Assembly: GCA_022113835.1 (NCBI GenBank)
Contig: JAILWY010000003.1
Coordinates: 12,547,501-12,611,500, forward strand
From: Atopsyche davidsoni
Lineage: Eukaryota; Arthropoda; Insecta; Trichoptera; Hydrobiosidae
Reading direction: 5' to 3'
DNA length: 64,000 nucleotides
The notes under the pieces were generated by a model. It ran no database searches. It had not been told where the DNA came from and saw nothing but the letters and a program-made list of their open reading frames with translations. The position numbers and the translations under genes are program-made. Below are positions 47,491 to 58,800 of the stretch, piece after piece. Each line of letters starts with the position of its first letter. Position 1 is the stretch's first letter.

Positions 47491-47840
47491 ATAAAATATA
47501 GGGCGTAAAATTAAGTCGGGGTTTTTATTTCACTGCTGACATCAATATTGAATTTACAGATTGGCTGAAAGTCCAGATCTCAACCGGATTAAGTGAATTC
47601 TAAACATTGTAGCTTTTAAATTAGCTGATTTTAATAAACATTGTGCAAGGATTTTTAGATTGCCTTAGAGTTGAAATAACAATCGTTTAAGAAAATATAT
47701 ATGGAGAATTTGGGATTTTTAAAAAGTATTTATTTCTGAGCGTTTGTAGTAAAAAATATGTGGATTGGCTTTAATTTCACATATCAAGCGCTAAAAATGT
47801 TTTGAGGTGTGTTGGTAGTATGGTAAAGAGACCTTGTGGC
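47491..47840. other. AT-rich stretch
   Basis: Nothing recognised. Confidence 0.35.
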
Positions 47841-47869
47841 TTTCGATATAAAATTTATGCGTTCATCAG
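47841..47869 (-). other. Hammerhead-like relic with intact core boxes
   Basis: Minus strand reads CUGAUGA, then 18 AT-rich bases, then GAAAGCC. Stem II and the cleavage site do not form convincingly. Confidence 0.35.
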
Positions 47870-48249
47870 ATCTTTTTACGAGTATACAATACTAAAGCTT
47901 TAATAATATGAATTGGGAGCTTAAATAAGACTATCCTGTGCAATTAAACATAGGAGGAAGAAAGGACGGAGAAAGCAGACGTGCAAGTTGTTTTCTGCAT
48001 CCAGGGGTAATTTCGGTCTTATCCTAATTGTAAGAGCTCCAGATTTGGAGAACTTTATAGAAATCCTGTAACAAAGAGGATTCTTTTATGAGAGCTTTTC
48101 TATAGTTTTGATCAAAAGATCCACAATACATATTTCCGGATTTGAATAATTGTGATAAATCAGAACTATTTCTTTTTACATTAAAAAGAGGTGGAGGAAA
48201 CAGTCTCGCATATGAAGAATTTAAAATAAAAAAATTACATTTGCCACAC
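47870..48249. other. AT-rich stretch
   Basis: Nothing recognised. Confidence 0.35.
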
Positions 48250-48260
48250 TCAATTTTTTT

Positions 48261-48465
48261 ATAATGATAAAAGTAATTTTGTATTCTGTCTTCACTTTGA
48301 GTTTATTATATTTTTTGCATGACTAGTTTCGACCAAATAGACTAGGTCATCATCAGATGCACAACTAAAAATATAATAAACTTAAAGTGAAGACAGAATA
48401 CAAAGTTACTTTTATCATTATAATAATGGATCATCACCAATCAAATGCCTTGTCCCTCAACAAGA
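48261..48465 (+). mobile_element. Family A retroposon, best-preserved copy (A4)
   Basis: Two arms of about 52 bp (from AATGATAAAAGTAATTTTG to TTTATTATATTTT, and its complement) enclose one hammerhead motif on the minus strand. The constant 3' end follows (ATGGATCATCACCAATC, CCCTCAACAAGA). A duplication of 11 bp, TCAATTTTTTT, lies at 48250-48260 and 48466-48476. The arms are almost identical, indicating a young copy. Confidence 0.8.
48316..48361 (-). ncRNA. Minimal hammerhead ribozyme, core intact
   Basis: Order on the minus strand: UGCAU, CUGAUGA, one U, GACC, a 10-nt loop, GGUC, GAAA, CUAGUC, AUGCA. Stem I is 5 bp, stem II 4 bp and stem III very short (A-U and C-G closing UA). Cleavage would follow GUC, the preferred triplet. 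Short stem III is typical of hammerheads in Penelope-like elements, which are thought to act as dimers. The only departure is the extra U between CUGAUGA and stem II. All catalytic positions (G5, G8, A9, G12, A13, A14) are present. Confidence 0.65.
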
Positions 48466-48608
48466 TCAATTTTTTTTTTGTTTTGTTTTAGAATTAGTTA
48501 AAAATAATTTAAAAATTTAAAAAAATCCCTGTTGTTATTAAAAATAAAAATTATTATTATTGTAGAGAGTTATTCAATACAATTTCATACTAAAGCACAG
48601 AAAAAAAA

Positions 48609-48808
48609 CTAGAAAAGTTGCACATCGATCATGCCATTGTTTGCCATCATGTGATCGATGGACTCATGATTTTGTAATAAAACACTGTGCAATGTGAGAT
48701 GTAAATTTTCATACATTTCATTGAAACCAAATAGCCATTGAATATTGTCTCTTTTTATTTGATCTTTCTCAAATATCCAATTGCCGATAAGCTTGTAAGA
48801 TAATAGCA
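48609..48808 (-). CDS. Candidate terminal exon, function unknown
   Basis: Minus strand: an acceptor-like ATTTCAG precedes a 66-codon frame that ends in TAG. The peptide has balanced composition (NWIFEKDQIKRDNIQWLFG, NEMYENLHLTLHSVLLQNHE) unlike the K/N/I/F-rich chance frames around it. No domain recognised and no partner exon found. It could be a true last exon or chance. Confidence 0.25.
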
Positions 48809-48809
48809 C

Positions 48810-50240
48810 TGAAATTGATGTTTAAATGTACTATACATTTCAGTTAAATATTTAAAATTAAATTAAATTTTTAATATTAAAAGAGATTTAAAATATTTAC
48901 ATTTGTAGATCGGCGAGTATAAAAAGCATTTTTCAATGGGAATTTAAACCCAAAGTTCATTGGCTGTGGAAAATTTTTCCGTTGCGAGCCAGGTGGAATT
49001 GCTGGTTGGTTTTATTCAATCCAATGTAATCTTTCGTATGGAATTGCATACAATCCTGCATGCGTCATTTTGCGATCCAATTCGTTGCATAGGGAATGCA
49101 GGATCGGTTGATTCCACGATGTACCTATATATACTTCATGCATGACATATTTTAAAAAGCAAATTTTATTGAGAATTATTTCGAAAACTTTGTTCACAAA
49201 TTATTTTCGATAAAAATATTCGTACATTTTTTGCATTTACAGATTTAGACTAAATTTTTTTTTATTAGTAACCACATCAGTGAATCAGTATTTAGTACAG
49301 TATTTTATAAACCACGTTTTCTAAATTACAGCTAAAAATTTAAATCACTTTTATTAAGTCTACAGACTATCGAATTTCTTATTGGTCATTGACTCAAAAA
49401 AAAAAACATTAATGTTTATTGTAAAAAGAGTCTTTTCTTCAATTAAATATATTTTTGTGATTTTCTGTGAAGACAATGAAAGAAGATATTAAAATTGAAG
49501 CAATTAAATTAAGAATTTGCAAGAAGCAAGAATAAATTATATTAAAAAAATATCGTTTGAATTTATTAAAAAAATCATCGGCTTTGTAATATTCCACAGG
49601 CCTTTGAAACAAAAACTTGAATTTGTATTAATAAACGCTTGTGTTTCCCAAATTTAAATTATACTTCATCAAAGACTGCAAGTTTGCAAAGCTGTTTAAC
49701 TTCTGAACAAAATTCACTGAAATTCCATCAATTCCGAATATTTTTCAATTCATCGGGAAGGGTAGCGAATTTCAGAAAGTACAACAAAAAAAAAAATGTA
49801 CCTTAAAAGAGCATTAGAGGTTTGAAAAAATTTACAAACGATTTTTTTAATACATTAGTAATTAGTTTTGAAAGGAGTGCCCGGCGGCGGATCTGGCATA
49901 AAAGAGAACCGGGGGTGGACTTTTAAATATTACAACTAAATTAAATTTGCAACATTAGGCCCATCGAGGGTGGTTTTTCTTTTTGCATTTGGGTTTTTGC
50001 GATTCGCCGCTAAGGGCGAGTTTCTCTCTCTTGCCTTCAAAAATATACCTACTAAATAAGTTTTATATTATTTAATCTACCAGATTACATAATATATTTA
50101 TGATATAAAATAAAATTACGTATTTCTTTATTAAGATAATAATATTATGAAGAATACAATACAAGTAATTTCACACGTTTCGTGGCGTTTAGTTCTACGG
50201 TTTAGTAATATTTTAGGGTTAAATTTATTACTTTCATTAA
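48810..50240. other. AT-rich non-coding region
   Basis: GC-richer spots near 49080 and 49880-50040. Nothing assigned. Confidence 0.4.
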
Positions 50241-50253
50241 TTAAATCAGTTTT

Positions 50254-50503
50254 GAAATTCAATATTTTTGACAGAGAGTACTTGGTGGAATTCCATTTTA
50301 ATATTTTGAATTAAAATACTTGAGTGATTTTCCACATTTTTGTTTTTATTAGTGACCGGTTTCGCCAACCTTTCACGTTGGCATTATCAAACAGAGTGAT
50401 AATGTTTGATTGTTTGATAATGCCAACGTGAAAGGTTGGCGAAACCGGTCACTAATAAAAACAAAAATGTGGAAAATCACTCAAGTATTTTTATTCAAAA
50501 TAT
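50254..50503 (+). mobile_element. Family B palindromic retroposon, best-preserved copy (B8)
   Basis: Arms 50300-50392 and 50412-50504 are reverse complements with a 19-bp loop. The unique 5' segment (GAAATTCAATATTTTTGACA) precedes them. An exact 13-bp duplication, TTAAATCAGTTTT, lies at 50241-50253 and 50504-50516. Each arm contains a hammerhead-like motif with UUGAUAA-U-GCCAAC ... GUUGGC-GAAAC-CGGUC. Stem II is perfect, but the CUGAUGA box is changed at two positions. Confidence 0.85.
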
Positions 50504-50516
50504 TTAAATCAGTTTT

Positions 50517-53500
50517 CTTAAACTTAGTGTAAAAAAAATAGTTTGTTCAATTACCCTTTTTTTAATATTTAGCTAAGGTTCTTAAAGTACTGAAATAATG
50601 ACCGAATGAAAATGACTCGAATTACTCAAACATATTGTTTTTTTGTAAATATCGTAACAATTGCTTACATTTTTTTTCAAAATCGAGTGGCAACTAGATT
50701 TTCACTAAGTTTTTACAGAACAATGAAAATTAAAGATACATTAATAAAAGAATAGAGTATACCAATAAATATCAATAGATTTATGTTGCTTACAAAGTAA
50801 ATAAAATAATGTAGGGGTAATATAGAAATATACTACAAAGTTTACTGATTTCTAGAGTAGAGAAATATATTTTTTCCGTTTGTTCTCAGATTGTATACTC
50901 GCATAAAGTTCAAGTTATTGACCTTCAGAAAATAAAAAAAAAACACAGTCATTTTGAAGCACAAAGAATTATAAGATTAATTACAAACTTACCAGACATG
51001 TTTTAATTGAAAACTTCAATATCTTTTGAGAATATTTAATATAATGATTTTAATAAAAACAAAATTGAGTTTTTATTCCACAATAAATGAACGAAGAAAA
51101 TGTTTCAAAGTTGTATACTTTTTATAATTGAACATGTTTCATACTAGTATATCCTTCGAGTTAATTAAAAACTTAAATATTTAGCTACGTTTTCACCTGT
51201 TGCTTGCGGTGATGGCTAGCGGTTTATAAAATTCTAAGCTGATTAAATAATTTGTTTTCATAATAGAAAAAATACAATTCTTTACAATTTATTTATTGAA
51301 GAAAACAATCCACATTTTTGGAGACTTTAATGAAAATGAGTATTGATACAAGTAATTTGAATAATAATTGTCTTTAATCAATATAAATAGACGAGTTTGG
51401 GAGCAAACAAATTATCTCTTAATCAAAAATTAATGGTCCTACTTTCGAAATACCGTACAACGTATCTTAAAAAAAAAATGGTTTATTTAATATTTTGTGA
51501 ATAAAGCTTAATGTATATACTTAACAATTTTAGATAAGTTTAGGTTAGGTATGATTCAATCCCGGCTGTTTAGTTAAATTTCCCAGATATTCGGTAAGAA
51601 ACAACGACAAAAATGGTATATAATTACCATTGGTAAAACAAATCAATATTTTTTTTAAAAGGCAGAATTTCTGAAATACAGAACAAAAGTAAATACAGTG
51701 TATTTTGAGCGGTGTGCTCTAAATTGGCTTTGTGTATTTGAGAGTGAGACGTAGTGATTTATTTTTGTCTGTGTCAATAATTTTACATTCGGTAATAAAT
51801 TAGATTGACTTCGCTCTGAGGAGATTTATGATTTATATCTTTGTTCACACACAAGCGCGATTATTTGTGCGTAGTCGCCATTGACATGAATGGGTTCAAT
51901 TTATATTTTTAAACGTTAAATAATTTATATTTTTTGTATTGTAATAAACTTCGACTGTGATAGAAAAATAAATGTGTACAAATTGAAAACAACAATAAGC
52001 TTGTCTTTATATCTAAAATTTTGATTTAAATTTCGTAAAGTTGACTTACATTCCTCGAGTATGAAATACGGTTTATTTTTTTACAGTTTTTCAGAAAACC
52101 TTATTGCAATCTTAAATGCGATTAATTTCAAAACATTTTAATGACCTCGAGTTTTATTTCGTTATGAACCGTCTGGTAAACTCATTCAATCGCTAGGATT
52201 GTAAAACGATTATACGCAGGCCTTTCGAGTGTCAAATATTTGAGTAACTTATTTATATTTCGATATTCAAACGAGAAGGTCAAAGTAAATAATATTTATC
52301 CGTCTCGGAGTCGAAGTTGTGACATTAGCAGAGCTCGCTGAAGGATATCAGAAAGCCTTTAAAAAAGTCATTTTCAGTATTGCTCCTGAAAACGTGACGG
52401 GGATTTTTATGATGCCTTGAAACAATTTACACAAAGACTTTTTAAAATTATACAGCGTTTTCTGAATCACATGGTATTACCTGAATAAAAACGGTAGCGC
52501 TGTGATAAAAAAATATACTTGTTATAAATGAAACCAATACCATTTATAATTTAAAAATGAATTCTGCCACGTTTAAAAAAATATATATATATATTACATT
52601 ATTCTAAATATATATCAAACATTACTTGTCAGGTATAAGAATACTCTCTTAGATAATAAAATGATAAAATCCAAACAAACCACTGAAGCAATATCGACAT
52701 GATAATATTCTTTGATTTAGTGGAACTAAACTCACTTTATATGGAATATAAAGTGAATTTTTTTCCCCCTAAAAAACATTAGATTAATTAATTCATATGT
52801 GAAATGCCGAGAATTATTTAAATATTAAAATTTAACCATTGTAAAAACCTTATAACCAAACTCGACTCAAACTCAAAAACTTTTTTTTCAATTTCAACTA
52901 AAAAGTAACATTCTGTTTTATTATAAAGATTCCGTTTCGTTGACGAATAAAATAACAAAGTATTACTACTTTCAAAAACGAGAAAAACCTTTTGGCCAAA
53001 AACGTTTGATCCATTTCGTTTCAGGACTATATGATATTCTACAGAGCTATTTTGCTAGATGTCTTAAATCAATAGGATTTAAATGTTAGATTATGTATGT
53101 ACATATTTAAATGTAAGGCTAATAAAAAATGTTAGTGAATTATTTTCTTTTTCAGAAGGTCTTGTATTCTGCTGTTTTTATTCTATCTTCTGACTCTTAA
53201 TGTTCCTGAAATAAGTTTTAGTTTTTCAATATTTCGGGCAAAAAAATACTGGGCGGCTAAATAGTTTTCTTTTCATAAGCCTCACAAATACCCTAAATTT
53301 TTCTGCTGACTGAGAATTGAGACTTTTATCAGTATACTATTTTAATTATTTATGTATAAAACAAAAAAATTATTTTGATTTTATTCATGCTTATTATTTT
53401 AAAGTAAAAATGTCTTCATAGCATATTGTCGTCAATGATTTCGACTGTTTCTAGTGTTTTGGATAAAAATAATGGGAAATTGAATAAGCGGAAACTCGAT

Positions 53501-53540
53501 GTAGAAAAAGCTGGATATTATTTCCAGATATTATTTAATA
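50517..53540. other. AT-rich non-coding region
   Basis: GTTTAGGTTAGG near 51540. No gene or repeat family recognised. Confidence 0.45.
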
Positions 53541-53730
53541 TAATTAAAGTGAGGATCCGAAGGTGGCCGAACGTGCCCGAAAGTACCCAAACCACCATGA
53601 AAGGCTCTTTGATCCCATTCGTGTAATTGAAGAGCGGTGTCCCGAACGGCCTGAACTACCCTTTGAAGAGATCGGTTCGGATTCTTCACAGTTTGGCGTC
53701 TGTGGGGTGCATGTAGGCTAAGGGTGACCG
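53541..53730. other. GC-richer island
   Basis: No supported frame beyond the tail of a 66-codon chance-like one. Confidence 0.25.
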
Positions 53731-53860
53731 CACTTACTAATCAAATATATATATTTATGTCTGTTTATATTCATTAATTTCAAGGACAACACATCTGAAA
53801 ATAAAATAATAACTCACGATAAAAATCATTTGCTACTGAAAAATACAAACTTCAATTCTT

Positions 53861-53896
53861 ATTTATATGTGATCACCATTGTGATCACATATAAAT
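53861..53896. repeat. Perfect 16-bp inverted repeat
   Basis: ATTTATATGTGATCAC, then CATT, then the exact reverse complement. The arm ends are themselves the palindrome GTGATCAC. Confidence 0.85.
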
Positions 53897-54356
53897 AAAG
53901 AAAGAATTTAAAAAAATAAAAAAAACCTTTGTATATAAATATATAAACATTGATAAAAGTCATGAACTATGAAAGATATTTTTTTTTAATTCAAACAGAA
54001 AATAAGCCGTACAAGTGATAGTAATATATATTGGAAAATGAAAAACACATGAGAATACAAAACGTTTCAAAGTAAATACTCACGATTTATAATATGTATG
54101 AACTATGCTTGAAATAAACAATTTGTGAACTCATGTGGAGAAATTGATATTATTTATTAACACAAAAGTCAAATATTACAATAAAAAACATGTATTTGAC
54201 TATAATATAACCAATTATTTTGTATAAAAATTTGTGAATAGAAATACCAACACAATAGATATATGCTATGTCTAATCGTATTTTTTTATGTAAATATATA
54301 ATGAACAAAAAAGGTCAATGGGTTAAAAATGACAAAACAATTGTCTGTGTGTTCAT
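53897..54356. other. AT-rich stretch
   Basis: Nothing recognised. Confidence 0.4.
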
Positions 54357-54392
54357 TGATTCTGAAGATGCCTTTGAAAGGTGAAAGTATTT
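54357..54392 (+). other. Hammerhead-like relic, separate family
   Basis: Reads CUGAAGA-U-GCCUUU ... AAAGGU-GAAAG. Stem II is good, and the extra U is at the same place as in families A and B. Confidence 0.4.
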
Positions 54393-54528
54393 ATAAAAAA
54401 TCTTTACCTCCCTGCTTATTGGACCGACTTTTTTACCGTATAATTTCATAATATAATATAATACAATCAAAAATATTTTGAACATACTTGGATGGGGTCT
54501 ACGCTATCCCGTCGATATACGCGGTATA

Positions 54529-54532
<4 letters not shown>

Positions 54533-54621
<89 letters not shown>
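54533..54621. repeat. Long (TA)n microsatellite
   Basis: About 44 uninterrupted TA units, followed by a TG-rich run to about 54645. Length is likely to vary between individuals and assemblies. Confidence 0.95.
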
Positions 54622-54624
<3 letters not shown>

Positions 54625-54645
54625 TGTGTGTGAGTGTGTGTGTAA

Positions 54646-54930
54646 AGTGTGCTTTGGTGTCGGGACCATGGTGTATTTCGCACAGTGCACAATAAATTCT
54701 AGTATGGCGTACGACTGAAATATCAATAAAAGTGTCAGCGCGGCCCACAAACAATTTCTCTCAGGTGTCGTACATATATCAGGAGACGTATCACATCCGA
54801 CAAATTTAATATGACAATTTTTATACGGCTCTCCCTCCCTATCCGGTGTCTCGGTTTTACTGGGCCTATTGCAAAACTTTATTGTCCTGGGCGACGATTG
54901 AGGAGGCACTATAATGAAACTGAGGGGCCA
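54646..54930. other. GC-richer stretch
   Basis: Contains CTCTCCCTCCCTATCCGG. A minus-strand frame crosses it and the TA repeat but is not credible. Confidence 0.25.
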
Positions 54931-55550
54931 AATGAATAAAAGAATAAGTCTAGTAAAACTTTTTTAACTATCCGGAAATAATAAATGTGTTTTGGTAAAA
55001 TTAAAAAAAATAATGTCATAAGTATCCAAAAAAGCTCACAAGAAGAAATGGCTTTAGCCACTTAGCTATTCATAATTGTTGTTTCGATGCGGAGAATCAC
55101 AAATAAAACAAGTCTCTTTTAATACAATTCTAGGTTGACGTTACTCAAAAGGTGATGTTGAAATTTTTTTGAGTATACAGTATTATACATAATAAATTTT
55201 TATCACATAATACAAATGTCTAAAGAGTAGAAAAAAGCTCTCACTGATCTTTATTATCAATTTTCAAAAATGCACTGTTATATATAGAAATATTTGAAAC
55301 AGAACAAAAAATTTTATCACAAAAAGATATGTAAAATATGAGGAACAAATAAATAATTCTATCAATTTTTAACGTCGATTAAAAGTTTACGTGTTTATAA
55401 GTTAGAAAAAAACACTCGATTCGCTGTTGAAATATATTTTGTTCAATATTATTTTTTATTCTCTTCAATCTTAAACTTTTATAGTCAAATTGTGCTATAT
55501 AAATAAATTTCCTAAAATAACGTAATGTCATAGTTTTTTTTACTACCTCT
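54931..55550. other. AT-rich stretch
   Basis: Nothing recognised. Confidence 0.4.
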
Positions 55551-55589
55551 CTTGATACTTTTATTACTTCGTACACTTTCTCCTTACAT

Positions 55590-55760
55590 TACGATTCTCC
55601 ACGGCGTCGTCTCGGCACGAGGTGATCCCCAATACAGTCGCTCCAGCTCTGAACACCTTCAAGTACAGCAGAGGGTACAAGGAGATATGAATTTTAAATT
55701 GGAAGACTTTATCAACGGAGACCAGCGGAAGCGTCGTAAAATAAATGCTCAGATATACTT
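55590..55760 (+). other. GC-richer block, possible exon
   Basis: Two overlapping plus-strand frames have protein-like composition: one reads VIPNTVAPALNTFKYSRGY then KEI and stops at 55690, the other includes FKLEDFINGDQRKRRKI. A pyrimidine-rich stretch lies upstream. No family recognised. Confidence 0.2.
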
Positions 55761-55809
55761 TTTTTTTTGTAAAATATTAAATTTTAGCGTTTATAATTTG
55801 AATAAATAA

Positions 55810-58800
55810 TTTTAAAATAAGTCAACTGATGAATAACAAACGCTGTCACATTAATAACTGTTAAAGCACAAGATCGAAAAAAAGAGGCAGATCGGCAAGG
55901 TGAATAATTGCAGTTGCGTCCTGCTTGATACGTCTTCGGTATTTACCTTAAATTATTGTTTTTCTTACATTTATTTTTTGACTAAAAAAAAAAAAAAAAT
56001 TTATAAAAAAATTCTCTGTATGCAAATTTAAGCCTGAAGGAGTTTACATATTCTTAGTTATTTACGTTGTTGTTATCTGAAATTTAAATTTTCATGTCAA
56101 AGTTATAGTAAAAGCGATTTCCTTTTCAGAACACCAAAAACGAGGACAAACGACAGAGCCTCGGTGCCGCGGAGTTATGCCTCGGCGCTGAGTTTTAAGC
56201 TAACCCAGTTTTCAGTTTTAAATAAACTCAGTTGTAAGATTTAACATTTTACTTTTTAATGACTCCGCTTCAGATTCCGCTCCTTTTACGGGGAGTGAAA
56301 AAAAATTCGTATTAAGTACGGTGAATTGAGTTTGGGAGCATTTCTGAATAAATATTACCTCGTGTGGGATTATTTGTTTAAAAGAATACTTAAGCTTCGT
56401 GTATAATTTGGCGAGTTGAATTTTATATGGAGCGAATTGAGTTGGAAATCATTTTTCAATTGCAAAATTGTTTTTTTTTGTATATTTAAAAATAGGTTAA
56501 TGTCCATGTTGTTTTTAAATCATCATATAATTCATTTATATAAATTAATCATTTGCACGCATGTTAACTTTTATTGATTTTTTCACTGAAGTAAAATAAG
56601 GCGTTAGCAGTGAAAAACAGGGGTGGGTTCTAATTCAAGTTTTAGTAAAAATGAGAGCATATTTATCATTGATTAATTATTTTAAAAATTCTCCAAAGGC
56701 TTTAATACATATAAAAACTATTAACTGGGTAAAAAATACCAAGGTAAGTTAACGTAAGGCTGCGAAATTATTTTTCTTTTTAAGCCCACACAGACTGCCT
56801 GTAAGCTGGCGTACTCACCCTTCGCGTTCCAACCTCTAAGTAATTCGTTTGCAGGACTACATATTCACGCATCCCCCAAACTTCCCGTTATTTACTGCCG
56901 TGAAAGTTTTTTTTACGAACTCCGGTACCCTTACTGCAAAAACGTGGTGAGAATATTATTTTTGCAAGTTTTTCCATGTTAATAAATGTCCCCGTACCGC
57001 GCGTTGTAGTTTCATAACTGTAAATATTAAAAGCATAATTCATTTTTATGTTTATTCTGTTATGTTTAAGATAACGCTGAAAATACAACAAAAAAAACTA
57101 CAGGGAAGCCTCGGAGTAAAAGTAAATTTATCGGAGCTGACACGTGAGGTATTTAAGGTTATTATTTTTGACGAATTTAAACACTAGCCTTACAATATCA
57201 ATCTATTATATAAAGCTTTAAAATAAAATATAAGCATTTCTTTAAATAAAATATGCTGTTTTTAGTTACTGTACCATTTTACAAATGACATTAGTGAAAT
57301 ATAAATTCAAGAAGTCTCAACTCAAAGTCGAATTACCATAGTTTTAAATCGATACTGTGTTTCTACTTTTTGGTCAAGTTCAGATATTCTACTTACGATA
57401 CGCGTAGAATAAGCTATAAATTATTATGGAAGTACTTTTGTGAATAAAATTTCACACGGCTTCAGAGAAAGATATCATATGAAATTCAAAACCAATATTA
57501 TTCTAATGGCCCCAAAGATATAAGACTTTTAAAGGCGCTGAACACGAACACGAGAAGGCCAATACGTCGAGGCTTTAAATACGCTGAGACTGGCCGAAAT
57601 AAAGCCTGTCGAGTCATGTCAAATATAATCTACAGCCATTTCATTTGGGATCCTGGGTAATTTGAGAATGTTTCAAACTATGAATAATTATCCTGAAACG
57701 CCGTTAAAGGATAAATTATGTGTTCTGCCATTTATTAACAATAATACGAAGTCGAGCAACTTTTCAGACCGTATGAAGTTTTAAGCAAACGTAATTAAAT
57801 TCAAATGAGAGACAATTTTGTTATCTTGCAAAGTTAGTTTAATTATCTGTCTCGAGTTTAATGACTCAAGAAACTAGAAATGTTGAAATATAATTATAAA
57901 TTAAAATTTGTTGTTTATTCAAGTTTCAGATAGGTACGTTTACAGCTATTTGTAATCGTTAGAAAATAAAATTGCAAACATATATTTACATCATATTAAA
58001 TTTTAAGTGTTTGAAGTTTTAAAGTAATCAAGGTAAAAGTTTTGAAAAGTTGATATTTTTCCAGAAGATATTATTGTCTGCTCAAAAAATCGTAGTAGTC
58101 ATATCCAATTAAAAAGGGTTATATAATAGCGGCTACCCTTGAAGGTCTGTCTGAAGTGGACGGAAATAATTTATAAAAAGACGGTTAGGAATAAAAACCA
58201 TTAATACCAAGTTAAATATAATATATAGATTACAGCCGAGACCTCCCCAGACCAATAGCCTATCTAAATTACTGGTTTATCGCGGTAGAAATGAATCTGA
58301 ATAATTCCGCCATTATAGGCGCCATTTTGGATAATGTATTCCTGGCATAGAAAGTACTGCTTATGTCTGAGAACTTAGCTGAAAAATCTACTATATTCGG
58401 GGAGTGTTATAACGGGTGATTCACCCTGTATAACTTGGATTTGTGGAAACTATGAAAATAAAATTTTGGACATTTGAGCTGTAATGTTTTCTGAGAACAC
58501 AAATTTTATATGAGCCGTAACGGATTATGACAAGTTGAATGTAACTATTTTTTTAAATAATTTATGCTACATGATAATTGATGCGCTTAATAAATATTAT
58601 TTTCAAAGCGAAAAGCAACTGTTACATTTCAAAAACCAAAGTCAAACGAATCCATTTTTATTTAATAAAAAATAAGCATCATTGATTGAAGTTTGATATA
58701 ATATTTTTAAAAAGTTATTATTTGATACCGATTAAACTTCATATCTAGATAATGGATGAAATCTAAATAATTTATTTGGAAAGTAATGAGTTTTGATTTT

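Noticed and set aside
47841..47869. An active hammerhead ribozyme
   Set aside because: Core boxes are present, but stem II and a usable cleavage triplet do not form convincingly.
54467..54909. Open frames of up to 125 codons across the TA tract
   Set aside because: They consist of an alternating I/Y run created by the microsatellite.
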